NCBI GenBank assembly: GCA_964023275.1
Contig: OZ029920.1
Coordinates: 5,064,014 to 5,128,013, forward strand
DNA length: 64,000 bases
Direction of reading: 5' to 3'
Origin: Norana najaformis
Lineage: Eukaryota > Annelida > Clitellata > Crassiclitellata > Hormogastridae
Each line of letters starts with the position of its first letter. The stretch's first letter is position 1. The position numbers and the translations under genes are program-made. This document shows, in pieces, positions 44,170 to 55,713 of this stretch. The notes beneath the pieces are model-generated. The model searched no databases, was not told the origin of the DNA, and saw nothing but the letters and a program-made list of their open reading frames with translations.

Positions 44170-45420
44170 GGGAGATGACTGGGCAACCATCGTCCTCATC
44201 GGAGTTAGTTCGGGGGGTGTTCTTCTTCCCCTTTCCAGATTTAGCCAGTGACCAGTTGATTAACATGCTCTGCAGAGAACAATGAGCGAAGCTCATATCG
44301 TAATTTGAGTCAGCTAAATGAATTAAGAATTAGGACACCTCCACTTCATCTGTTGTGAGCGCTGCCTATTCAAATGCATGCCTGAATGACTGGATTTTAA
44401 AAACGGTATTGGAAAGAAGTTGTCTCGAATGTTTAATACAACACACAGAAGCTTTTCAGCCCGGCTTAGACCGCCAAAGGTTGCCGTATTTTCTTAACCT
44501 TGCTCTATCGTTTGCTTTAAGGTTAGGCGTACATATGGCAATGCGCAAGTAGGCCTGAGTCAATTATCATTGCTTTCTTCGAGTGTCTTCGCGTCTGTGT
44601 TCTATTTGCGCTGCGGATTACGAAACCTATCACCCCTATCCAGGTGAAAATTTGAACTCGTCTATTGTCATTCAAATTTTCCTGCGAAAGATGGCCTCTT
44701 GAAGTTCCAATACGCTCACGGCTCGCTCACTCCCCCACGGCAAGGTGCACGCTCGGCTCACCCCTCGAATTCCGCTGTACGTTTCTTTCGCCTGCCTTTG
44801 GGAGCTCAGGATTCCTCAGTAATTGCCTTGCGTATCACAAAGGTGACAGCTCCCCACTGCCGGTTACGCATGGGTGACTGTCGAAGCCCCCGGACCCATC
44901 TCGGTAGCGATGTAAGACGCAGTTCGCGCCTGACTGCTTCACAAGGTGGGTTGACTAGTGGACCTTATCATTCGGCAGCGCAATGTCTCAGCCGACTGAG
45001 TTTGCTACCACGGCAGCACCGACAACGGGGCTATCTCGAGATGACAAAGGTAAGCGGACGACTTCGATAAACCTATGATGGATCGGATGTTTACCAAGCC
45101 ATCACGGTTCCTTGGTTCCAGCGGTTGACCGTTCAACCGTTCAACCATGACCTAGACCGATTCTATTCAAGAATCGACACCCAGTAGTTTACTGTAGACA
45201 GTGATCGGGTTTGGTTTAGGATGGGTGCCTAAGGTCACAACAGCGAAATTTCACTTGAACTGCAGGACGATTTCTGGGTCTGAATTGTTCAAAATCAGTT
45301 TCTAATGCTTAGTTCTGTACGAACTTCTAGATCACAATTCACAAGGTTAACAAGAGGAAAGTTGTTAATAACCACTTCTTGGTAAGTAATTTCTAGCATA
45401 TAGTATGCATGTAGATATGG
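44170..45420. other. gene-free stretch, GC-richer at 44690-45060
   Basis: The open frame 44699-45070 is Arg/Ser/Leu-rich and I do not recognise it. It has no splice or homology support, so it is not called a gene. Confidence 0.4.
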
Positions 45421-45434
45421 ATAGAACAGAACAA

Positions 45435-45870
45435 TATGCTTATAGCGGAGGATCCAGACATTGTATTATCTGGTCATAGGAAGATTTCTTTATATAGAGA
45501 AAGGATTCCAAACATTGTAGCATCTGGCTTTATGAAGATCTGCCTATAGCGAAGGGATCCCAAACATCGTATTATCTGGCCACAGGAAGACCTCTTAAGA
45601 GCGAAAGGATTCCACATTGCATGTATGACCAGGTTTAGGAAGATCTAGCTTTAGGAAGATCTGCCTATAGCGAGAGAATTCCAATATTATATTATCTGGT
45701 TACTGTTTTAAAGACAACTAAAAGAAGGCAGATTTGGGGGATTCCAAACATTGTGTATATCTGGCTATTGACATAATGTCTTTTATGACATCTAATAGAA
45801 GGAAGAGTTGTTTCAAGAGAATGCATTCTAGACACTGTATTTATCTGGCTATTTGCATAACGTCTTTAAT
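45435..45870 (+). repeat. seven diverged tandem repeats of 50-85 bp
   Basis: Each unit has a core such as GATTCCAAACATTGTATTAT or TATCTGG, usually followed by AGGAAGAT(C/T)T and a TATAGCGA-like word. Starts are near 45450, 45506, 45557, 45615, 45677, 45740 and 45820. Confidence 0.75.
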
Positions 45871-45959
45871 GACCTCTTAAAGTAGTTTGGCAGAAAGAGA
45901 AGTTCATGCATTTGTAAACGCATTCTGAGCGTTGAAGAGACTATAAAATTGCAGCCTTT

Positions 45960-46060
45960 GACTAAATCTTGTTTTAAGTGAAGTGCATCTTCCAATCTTC
46001 AATCTTGGTTCTTTTTAAAGTAGATGTCCTAAGGGGCGCTGTATAAATAATTTCTTACAT
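45960..46060 (+). repeat. LINE-like 3' end ending GGGGCGCTGTATAAATAA
   Basis: Its end shares the GGCGCTnTAnAAAT word with the other repeats in this window. Confidence 0.5.
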
Positions 46061-46099
46061 TACACTGCTCACGAAATGAACAATTGGAACAATCTTTGC

Positions 46100-47280
46100 A
46101 ATCTACTATTTGCTTTTGCTGAATACCATCTTCGAAGATTTCGGACCTTTTCAATAGCTTTGATAGCTTCTTTGAAGGTGCTATATGAATTTTAAAGTCA
46201 TATAATTGCATTTGCATTGCATTGAATTGTTTTACATTACAAGCGAAGTAAGGTATTTCTTTAACATGAAGTAATAGAGTGTGCGTCATAATGTAAAGTA
46301 AGATATCGAGTCGTATTACGTCGAACATCCGAGCTTTGTTGTAAGGATTGAAAAACGATTTTTAAGGACGTAAAGGGCCGTTCATGAAGGACGTCGGCAA
46401 ACAGCGGGAGGGGTCACTCGATGCGGACAATTGTTCTGAATCAAACTTGATGATAACTGTACCTGATCTGATATGATCTGATTCAGTTTTATCTGGTCTG
46501 AACTGAACGTTTGGTTTTTCGAAGTAGCGCTTCAGAATTTTCTAGTTCGCGATTACGATTGTCACCGGTAATAACGTCGGTTTAAGAGAAACTAATCTAA
46601 GGCGCTGACTATGTTGGCCTAAACGATGTTAAATGTTATTATGAACAGTAAGTTCACCAGTTAGCCAGCTGTGCTCGGATAATTAGAAGTCACCAATGGT
46701 AGGCTCTCGCCCACACGTGGAGCTCAACCAACGGATTCCCACCCAGAATTATTGATAGTTGAGATCATGTTAAGAGTTCATGACAAACGTGCCATGGTAA
46801 ACGATGGCGATTAAACTAAAGATTTTGATCTCAGTGTTATCATAATACACAAGGCACCATTACATTAATAATAGTGTACTCTCAGGCGCTGTCTTATGAA
46901 GGTCCATTAATTGCTGCTTTATTTAGGCCTACCCTACGATACAAATACCCCTTGGTCTATGTGATAGCGATGAAGCTTTTGCCCCTCAACATCCCGGATT
47001 AGTTGCTCAGGGTAGGTCAGGTGTTCCTTTCTAAAAATTGCCAATTACTGCCAGGTTTTGAAACGACGAAGTGCCTGCTGGACAATTTTAAAACGAATTG
47101 CTGTTGGTGTTTATTAAGATATGTTGGACGATGAAAGCTGTAATGGCCACAGTATCTATAAATCTTTTCATATCTTCTACGCAGCACAGTTGCTTTAATG
47201 ACAGGCGAAGTAATAACTGCATGAAAAACGCTCATACATACTGTACATGCGTCGATACTTGCATGCGTATACATGTATAC
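46100..47280. other. gene-free stretch
   Basis: No supported gene. An old repeat at 46590-46760 (AACGATGTTAAATGTTATTA with AGCTCAACCAACGG) recurs at 6300-6560. Confidence 0.4.
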
Positions 47281-47281
47281 T

Positions 47282-47285
<4 letters not shown>

Positions 47286-47351
<66 letters not shown>
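47286..47351. repeat. (AT)n microsatellite
   Basis: About 33 perfect AT dinucleotides. Any reading frame across it is an artefact. Confidence 0.95.
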
Positions 47352-47355
<4 letters not shown>

Positions 47356-47984
47356 ATTGCAATTATTAACTTCTTAAAAGCTTGTCAAACTTTTCAATAA
47401 TACACACCTGTAGCCCTCACAGTGGACATTGATTCAACCAGACATTTTGAAACGTAAGAGTCGTTTTAAAATGAACAGTACAGATATACATCATTTTCCC
47501 AAGACGACCACTTTCTTGCCCGTAGTGTAATAAACTACCCATAACAACAACGTCCATGCTAGTCTTTTCTTTGCAGGGGAATGGATGTGATATATAGGCC
47601 TCGTGCAGAGGGAGTTTATTTGTAGTTATTTTATTAACGTTTTCTTCCGAATTGATGTCACATGAAAAGCTGAAGCAAAAAAGCTCTAAAGTGCTTCATG
47701 TATGCGGGCTCCGCAATAAATCTGTTTTATGATGATGTTCTTGTGTAACTCGGAGATGTGTTCTTGATGCGGCGATGATCTACGCCAGTTGATCAATACA
47801 AGATCTGACGTTTTTATTTCCTTTCTTTGTATTTACGTTCTACTCCTAATGCAATTTGACAAGTCGATCACAGACAAGCAACACCCTGTGGTGTAACTTT
47901 CCAATACACCTCAAGGTCCTTAACTAGGAAAGACACCAATTTCAAATCGCAGAAGCCCCAGGCTCATATTTGCAAAAGAGGATC

Positions 47985-48195
47985 GTAATCGTAAATGTAA
48001 ACTCTAAAATCTGTAAAGCGCAACTTTTAAGCTAAGCGCAGGGAATCATAATTCACGAGCGCTGCGTCAAAGCAGAGGGGTTGTCCAAAGATGCCATAAG
48101 AAGATCAAATTCCGGTTGCCAAAAGACCAGAGGGAAGGAGACAGGAGCTGTTACGAAGAGTTGTGTTTAAGTTGAGGGATATGCAAGGCGACGGA
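47985..48195 (-). repeat. LINE 3' end with GATTAC-type tail, minus
   Basis: GATCGTAATCGTAAATGTAA, ACTCTAAAATCTGTAAAGCG and GCGCTGCGTCAAAGCAGAGG match the copy at 49990. Confidence 0.6.
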
Positions 48196-48620
48196 TTGCA
48201 TGGATCAGAAAAAGATTTCTTGAAGAGGTGGATGGAACCTCAGTTTTGGCTGGAAAGTCTTAACAGTGATGAACGGAATGACTTGAGGTATTGATGTCTG
48301 CTAACCTCGAGATTATTACTTCTAAGAGAGTCTTAAAGTCTTTACATAGGTGAGGCCTAAATGTTCTAATACACTGAAAGTGTTCTAATCAACTAAAAAT
48401 ATTCTAATACAATAAAAATGTTGTAATAAACTGAAAACGTTCTATTTTACCACTATTCTGGTATCTAAAAATGTTTTAATGAACTGAAAATGTTCTAAAA
48501 GAACTGAAATGTTGAATCAAAAGATGAAGTGATGCTTTGTGATGAAACTTTGACTGTAGATTTCAGTGCTTCATATTTTGGTAAGGGCAAGAAACGAACT
48601 GGCTTTTTACCTCTTAATTA

Positions 48621-48698
48621 TTCGGTCGGTCGGTCGGTCGGTAAGCCAATCAGTCAGTCAGTCAGTCAGTCACAGTCAGTCAGTCAGTCAGTCAGTGG
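48621..48698 (+). repeat. (CGGT)n then (CAGT)n microsatellites
   Basis: Five CGGT units, a short spacer (AAGCCAAT) and eleven CAGT units with one CA interruption. Confidence 0.9.
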
Positions 48699-49499
48699 AC
48701 TTGCGATGTCTGGGATATATTACAACACCCACATTCGAAAGGTTTGAGAAGAAGAGGGCGGAGCGATCGAAGTTGACATAAGTGACGTCATGTTTTCTTC
48801 GCGTTTCCTTTATTAGTCTTCGCCCATTCTACGAATTCACACTACCTGCCATCTCTCGTTCTTTGTCTGTCTGTATATAACTGTCTGTCTTCGTCTTTGT
48901 CCGTCTCTGTCTCTCCTTCTCTTTCTGTCTCTTTCTCTCTACATTACGGCCATTGGAAGGTCCTAAAACTCTATTACTTCATGTTTCAGTGTTGCAAGTT
49001 TCTTGTAAATGTCCGATGCGATGTTATGTATTACTGTAACGCATCCTATTGTAAAGTAAATATCAATTATTTTAACTGCCACACAATCCAATTTAATCTA
49101 AAGATTTATACAGAGACATTATCATACATTATCAGTCATGGTGGGTAAGCAAGTTAAAAAGGTTAACACCGGTTCTTGGATAGTTAAACAGAAGGTTCCG
49201 GGTTCGGTTTCGGTGTCGGGTCAGATCTGGTAGGAAGCGGTCCATGGGAATTCTTTTGCGAAAGCTTTCTGAAGTCATCGAGGCATCGATAACACAAACA
49301 CACTCGATGTTACTCATGCAGAACTCTGTGAAATTGGGCTCAGACACCTGGACGCTAGCGGCTCGTATTACGCTTTTGAGAATTGAGAAAACCTGCGGCA
49401 TTTTTCTACGCTTGCCTTTTCTTCTTTATTGTTATTTTCTATACTGAATTCTGTTTATAGTCGTCTAAATAAATCTTTTCATGTAACCTACTCGCATGC

Positions 49500-49862
49500 G
49501 GTTTAGTGCACGGTGCGGGGCACTGCAGCCGATTGGATAGAGCGCTCGGCATGTATGTAGGTCACGGTAGCCGATTGGATAGAGTGCTTGGCTTGTATGT
49601 AGGTCACGGTAGCCGATTTGGTATAGCGCTCGGCTTGTATGTAGGTCACGGTAGCCGATTGGATATAGTGCTCGGCTTGTATGTAGGTCACGGTAGCCTT
49701 TTGGTTGGAGCACTCGGCTTGTAACGCTGAGAGTACGGGTTCGAGCCTCCTTCCCTGAGCTGTGTAGGGACCATAAACAAGTTCTTCACTCAGAACTGCT
49801 CAGCGCCATCGATTGATACTTAGTCATTAAATAGTGGCGCTTAATAAATGTAGAAATAATAA
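49500..49862 (+). repeat. tRNA-like SINE with five tandem heads
   Basis: A 42-43 bp head (GTCACGGTAGCCGATTGGAT then AGAGTGCTTGGCTTGTATG) is repeated in tandem at 49510, 49560, 49602, 49645 and 49687, the first diverged. Only the last is followed by the B-box-like GGTTCGAGCC and the SINE body (CTGCTCAGCGCCATCGATTG, GCTTAATAAATG). Confidence 0.85.
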
Positions 49863-49989
49863 TGTGTACCTCATTTCCCAGTTCAGTGGACTCAGATGAT
49901 CGTAGAATCAAAATAGACACATTTGTAATCTCAAATAAAATGCCTCATTTTGAGGTATCTTCGTACTTAAATGTAAAAAACGCCTTTAG

Positions 49990-50300
49990 GAATCGTAATC
50001 GTAAACTCGAAATTTCTAATACGCTACTCCCTGCGCCAGCTTATTCACGAGCGCTGCGTCAAGTCAGTGGGGTTGTCCAAATTGCCATGTCAAGAACAAG
50101 GTCCGGTTGCCAGAAAACCAGACATACTTTAGATAGACAAACAGAGACGGAGAGAAAGAGACAGAAAGAGAGAAAGAGAGAAGAGAGAGAGAGTGAGAGA
50201 GAGAGAGAGAGAGATAGAGAGAGAAGGGGAGAGGAGCTGTTAGGGTGGTTTGTGTTTGAGCTGAGAGAAGTGTTAAGGCAGGAGGAACCTCTAAACTGCG
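49990..50300 (-). repeat. LINE 3' end (GATTAC tail) with a GA microsatellite inside
   Basis: GAATCGTAATCGTAAACTCG, AAATTTCTAATACGCTACTC and CAAGGTCCGGTTGCC mark the family. An AGAGAG run at about 50144-50232 interrupts it. A Ser/Arg/Glu-rich frame across the run is spurious. Confidence 0.7.
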
Positions 50301-50464
50301 AAGACGAGTTGCACCAGGGCAGCAGTGCCAGGGTGTTACCCGACGAAACTGCTCACCTTCCTCAACGCTACTGGTCCGTCTCAAGCATTCCCACCCCATC
50401 TTCCCCTAAGCACTTACCACAAAGTACCTCTAGCAAGTACTTACAAGCAAGCCATATTTAGGCA

Positions 50465-50935
50465 ACGAGCTTTGCGTGCTACCGAGTGGGCTGCAGCGTA
50501 GGTGCGGTTACCGCTCGCCTGATACCCGGGTAATTGGGCCCAACAGCAACACACCTGGGTAATTTGGCGCACCTGCTGATCGACTAATGAAAAAGTCCCG
50601 AACTCTGGGGTAACGCGGCAGGTTGGCCTCGCCAGCCGAAGCTTGATGTCGCCGATAGAACGTCACTCGGCTTAAGGGGTGAGGGGTACCAAGGGCTGTC
50701 GTGACTGGAAAGCCGTTGGTTGGTGGAGGAGGGCAGTTGTTCAGTCTCCACCCTTGTAAGAAACCCCTGGGATACCATTAAACGCTTCAATGGCCGACTG
50801 AGGGCTGTTAAGATGTCGGGGCCGGGTACACGATAACATCCGGACTTGTTCTAGAATACTACGAAAATTCGTAATTACAGTCTGTAGCAATGTATGGCGC
50901 TACATAAATCCTCTTATACTTATTAATATTAGTAG
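50465..50935 (+). repeat. GC-rich repeat ending TATGGCGCTACATAAATC with AGT tail
   Basis: The G/C-rich body differs from its flanks and ends in TATGGCGCTACATAAATCCT, the same 3' word as the other families, followed by the AGT tail. It is likely a short retroelement but its body is unrecognised. Confidence 0.5.
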
Positions 50936-51082
50936 TAGTAGTGGTAGTGGTGGGGTGGTGGTAGTAATAGTAGTGGTAGTAGTAGTAGTAGTAGCAGCAG
51001 CAGTAGAAGTAATAGTAGTAGCAATGGCAGTAGTAGCAGTAGTGGTAGTAGTGGTAGTAGTAGTAGTAGTAGTAGTAGTTTC
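50928..51082 (+). repeat. (GTA/GTG)n trinucleotide tract
   Basis: About 50 triplets, mostly GTA with GTG, GCA and GAA variants. Confidence 0.9.
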
Positions 51083-51094
51083 ATTATTATTGGT

Positions 51095-52345
51095 GACATC
51101 GAGCGTTAAACGACATCTAGTGGCTTTAAGGGCCGTTGACACCGACCTTACCTTACATGTCATATTTGTCGTTGGTACGTTAGCAATTAGCTGCTGTAGT
51201 TCCTGTTTAAACGACGTTGTTTTATCCAAGTTTCGGATCGGCATCATCCTAACAAGGTAGTGGGGTTGTGGACTAGTGACTGGGGTCCCACAGTTTAATA
51301 ACATGAATTATTAAAGGCCGCTGACGCCGACTTAAGAAAGAATTACGAATTTGGTAAAATGAGGAATACATAACGTCGTTAAAAAGCGATTTAAAGGTGT
51401 TTAAAACAGCGTCATATTTTTATTTGTAGTATCAAGGTTTTACCGACATCTTAACGGCTGTCAGTAGTTTCTATTGTTTAAACTTTAAAGATATATAATG
51501 TCATCAAAGAGCATTGCCGTCGATTGGAAAAAAATTGTACAGTTGTATTCAGCAGGTAACGATTGTAGCAGTAGTTCAAATGTTTAACGACATATTATGG
51601 CATCAAAGGCCGTTGACGTCGCTCTCATCTTTTATCCAGGCTTGGATTGGCAGATTAGTACGACAGTGGCGGAGTTGACTGTTGAACCAGGGTTGAACGT
51701 CGTCGTATGGCATCAAATGTCGTTGACGTCGATTGGAACAACTTTGTAAAGTTTTAACTGTTAAGGATATTAAGTTTTCAATTTTAGCGTACTAAAAGCC
51801 GTTGACGTTGACTTTACCTTACAGTTTTTTGAGGGTGATTACCGATTGAGCGAAAATGTGTTATTTATAGCACAGGATAAAGTGATTTAAAGGTATCTAA
51901 GTGTGTCCTAATATTACTAGTAACATCGAGCGTTAAGCGACATCTAGTGCCTATCAGGGCTGTTGACATTACATGTTGTATATGTCGTTGTGCGTTCGCA
52001 ATTGTCAATTGTGGTTTCAGTGTAACGACTCTGTGTTATAACGAAGATGATTAGTGTCGCTTCCTTTATCGGAGCTTCCTACTGGCGCCACCTAACTGAA
52101 GGTCTAAAAGCTGTTGCCGGGTTGTACGTCGGCCATTGAACGAAAATGAGGAATATGTAACGTCGGGAAAAAGCGATTTAAATGTGTCTAAAACATTGTC
52201 TTTTTTGTAGTGTTAAGTGCTTAACGGCTTTACCTTACGGTTGCCAGGGCTATCGACGTCGAACCTACCTTACTTTACACTTCACTTGGGGCTATGTAAT
52301 AAGCGAATAGGCTTATCCTTTCAATAATACCGTGTCTTATTTATA
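51095..52345 (+). repeat. cluster of degenerate repeats around GGCCGTTGACGTCGA
   Basis: At least nine variants of (A)GGGCCGTTGACGTCGA-(N)-CTTACCTTAC are spaced irregularly between about 51130 and 52265, often preceded by TTAACGACATCTAGTGGC. The full module at 52205-52330 recurs at 55925-56060. No coding potential is visible. The core GTTGACGTCGAC is a near-palindrome. Confidence 0.65.
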
Positions 52346-52844
52346 TGTTGCGACATATTTTCGATGACGATATTGTCATGACTGAACTATTCCCGTGTAT
52401 AACGTGTATACTACAGCGATTCTTGCAACTTCATACTGTACGCAATTCATTGTAATTTGACTCGACGATATAGAATCCTTACGGCAGTTGAACATCTATA
52501 CAACTTGACTGTGACTGAGAATTGTGTGGGAATCGAATAAATGTGAGAAATGGGCAACTACCGGCGTTCAATCCCTGGACTGAGGTTACGATTTCCACGT
52601 AATGAGTAGCGATTCTTCGCAATAACTCCGCAGATGTAATGGCTTTTACGGGTAAAGCCAAGCATAAAAATGTTTACGTATGAGTATTGGCTACTTTGAT
52701 AGAAAGGTTCGAGCTCTCAACTGGCATAAGTAGACGAGGCTTCGTTGGTTAAGTTCTAGGCGTATGCGAGAACCTGCCAGTTAAGACCTTTACCCGCTAT
52801 CCAATCTGACTTCGAGATGTTTCTATAGAAGCGTATTACACATG

Positions 52845-53130
52845 GTAATCGTAATCGTAAGCTCAACATTTCTACAGCGCCCAACGAAAGCCAAGTCGAG
52901 GGGAACCAGCGCTCAATCAAAACAAAATCGACAGGCAAGAAGGCTTTGGTTCCGGGTCAAGATCCAAGAGTCAAGAGTCGGTTCTAGGTCAAGATCCAAA
53001 CAGTCAGACGGCTACGGCGGATGATATTTTGAATTGGAACGGAAAGAAAGATAAGGGGAAGAGGAAGAATCAGGATAGGATTTGTGGAAGAGGAGTGTTT
53101 TCAGTTTTGAGTGAAAGACCTGTGCAAAGA
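52845..53130 (-). repeat. CR1/L2-like LINE 3' end with GATTAC tail, minus
   Basis: GGTAATCGTAATCGTAAGCT, CAACATTTCTACAGCGCCCA, CAAAACAAAATCGACAGGCA and GTTTTGAGTGAAAGACCTGT show a well-preserved copy. Confidence 0.8.
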
Positions 53131-53139
53131 TACACGCGC

Positions 53140-54910
53140 ATACATATGCTACATATAAGCACCACATTCATGTACATTGCTCATAACTACACATATACAA
53201 GTATACGGCCATCGTTTTTAAAAACTTACAGTACTGTAGGCCTTAATGTCTGTTGGTTATTAAACTATTTAGACTAAAGCCCCACATGCTGTCATATTAT
53301 ATCCACAATGCTGAAAAGAAACAGACTTAGACAAGTGCTTCAATGTCTCTTCGTTAAGATACCACGGAATAGCAGTTTACAAAGGACTAAAAGTGCAGTG
53401 AACTTCAAAGCTAAGACCGTAAACCTTTACCAGTACTTAAGTCATCCTGCATAAGTTATGAATCAATAAAGATCAAAGACCGATGCGACGTCATCAAAGG
53501 CAATTTGCCGACAAGCGGTGTCCATAGGTTTGAATTTCTCACTAGATGTACCTCCGTTGTCTTAAGAACTTGAGAGGTCACTTTCGCGTGAAAACAAAGT
53601 GTTTCGATGTATCTTAGCAGAGAACTTGTTCTCTATAGAACTGAAACTCACTTCGAACACAGATGTACAGAAATTCGTATCAAACAGCTTACTGCGTAAT
53701 ATAAAACTTGTGAACAATAGCCGAAGTTTTAACACATAGTTGTGAAAGTAAACAGACAATTTTAAGTGATGTAACCCACTTGTTTGCACGCCTCTGTCTA
53801 GAAACTCGTCAGAATCGCCTTCATGAGCTCGAAGGAGCTTTATCTGTTGATTTTTAAACATGACCATGGCAATCCAACAATATGACACCTTTTATCACCT
53901 CATTGTGATAGTCTTCGTGGGGTTAGTGACCATTTGAAGAACCTGCCATTTTGAGCAACGTGTTTGCCAATGAACGCATTTGTGTAAGTTACTTAGATGT
54001 ATACCGTATCCGTCCACCATCACTCATTCTAGGTCTTCCTCTTCTTTCTACACCATCATCCAGTCTTAGTCTTCCTCTTCTTTTTTACTTTCCATCAGGG
54101 AATCGCTGATGGATACGGTAAACTGAAGGAGGAGGCCCAACAACGTCAGGAATGGTGCCATTGGACGTTCGATCCTCCCCGGGGGAGAGAACTTTGATGA
54201 AGAAGTTAGTTGTATGAGCACAAGAGAGAGAGGCATTAGCCTCGCCCTGTATATTGCAGTTCACAGATATCTGTATCTGGGAGTTCAAAGAGTCATTGCT
54301 ACACCTGTTTAAAAAAGTTCATTATATAAACTTAACAGATGTAAAGGCGACTGAGAAAATATCCTCGGTGTTTCAAGAAATCGCTGAGAAATGATTGATT
54401 GTCAGTTCATTCAAAGGCTGCCTACATTCTTACGTAACACACTGAAACAACACTTGCAACACTTCTTCACACACAATTCGACCGTTCACCTCTAAAAAAT
54501 GTACGATCTATAACATGTATAGCTATATGTCCTGAATAAGTTTATATAGTTAACAACGGACTGTATTTCAGATATGAACAAACCGCGCTGTATAACTTAT
54601 GCAAACAGTATACATACATAAAGTGTAGTAACCCATTGTGTTTAGGTTTTACTTACTAAACATTGTATAAGCTTCTACAAAAAGTAGTTAAAAATTTTAA
54701 CCGTGAATAAATTAAATCCATTGTGCGTGCAGACACAGACGTAAAATGTATTTACGTAAAAGCGTAGGTGGCCTAAATATACCTGGGCTACCTGGGCCTA
54801 CTTAGAACGGGGTCGTGTGAGTGCACACAACTTGTGTGCGTAAGGTTGTAGACTGCGTCTCAGAATTGTCGTGGATTAGCGCGTCATTGTTGAAGTTTGA
54901 AGTGCAAGTA
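53140..54910. other. gene-free stretch
   Basis: I find no supported gene. The minus-strand frame at 54085-54288 (VGPPPSVYRIHQRFPDGK) is not recognised and is flanked by a pair of CTAGGTCTTCCTCTTCTTTC-like repeats (54030 and 54065). Confidence 0.4.
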
Positions 54911-54925
54911 AAACACTCGTCTCTG

Positions 54926-54933
54926 TATATAAG
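54926..54933 (+). promoter_or_regulatory. candidate TATA box nested in an inverted repeat, upstream of the Pax gene
   Basis: TATATAAG lies between GTCTCT (54919-54924) and AGAGAC (54932-54937), so the TATA box sits inside a 19-bp imperfect palindrome, 790 bp upstream of the first Pax exon found. Whether it drives Pax is inference; Pax exon 1 was not found. Confidence 0.3.
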
Positions 54934-55713
54934 AGACGGCATCCTCTCCCTTCGGAAAATCGTCAGTCTATGAAGAGGATCGAATTACGGTCAAACTACG
55001 AAAGGAATTGCTCGCGGGGATAAGTAGCTTCCAGTGATTTCCCAGTTGTCGGTAAAACTGAGGGAGCATGGCGTATCGAAAATGACTGGTGTGATGGACA
55101 GCTGAGATACTGAGCCTTTGTTTGTTTTTAGGCTTAACGTCTAGCGACTTGCTCACGTGTACTTAGCCTGTGTCTGAACTGCGCCCCGACCTTTTCCAAG
55201 CCGCAACATATTGCTCGGGACGTATGCTAGTCGCATTGACAACAAGGATGTGTCGCTGGTTGTATTAGCTCTGATGTAGACACTTGGGCGTCTGTTTCCA
55301 ACGTCTGACTGTACAGACTTCGACTCCACTCACAGACAGTTGTGCGATTCTTTAAACCTTTGTTTCGTCACAAAAAATCCAGAAGTAACTGTTACAACGC
55401 CACTATGTCAGTTGGACTTCGGTGAAGACAGCTTCAGTTTTAATTAACACATGCACATATGTACGGCAGAAATTTCTTGTGAACTACATAGGGTACTCAC
55501 TCAGACTGGACTAAACGAAGCTGCAGAAATTGAAACTGGCAACGCAATCTGTTCCAATTTGTTGAGCTCATAGAATCTGAGCAAAATATCAACTAATCAA
55601 GTGAGCCACCATTTTGGAACTAAGAAAAGAATTCAAGTGACATTTTCGAAAGTCGAATGGTGTAAATGGTGTTGATTTTATTTCGTCTGAATGAGGAATG
55701 GTTCTTTACGCAG

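Noticed and set aside
44699-45070. 123-codon Arg/Ser-rich frame
   Set aside because: It overlaps a GC-rich island, lacks a recognisable domain and has no splice support.
47098-47400. Frame with alternating Ile and Tyr
   Set aside because: It is the (AT)n microsatellite.
49465-49724. Frames with repeated DLHTSRALY-like peptides
   Set aside because: They come from the five tandem SINE heads.
50900-51304. Thr-rich and Val-rich frames
   Set aside because: They read through the GTA triplet tract.
55698-55713. ATG at 55698 as the start of the Pax protein
   Set aside because: A pyrimidine-rich acceptor ending in CAG at 55713 sits at the standard Pax intron position, so this ATG is most likely intronic, although it cannot be fully excluded without RNA evidence.
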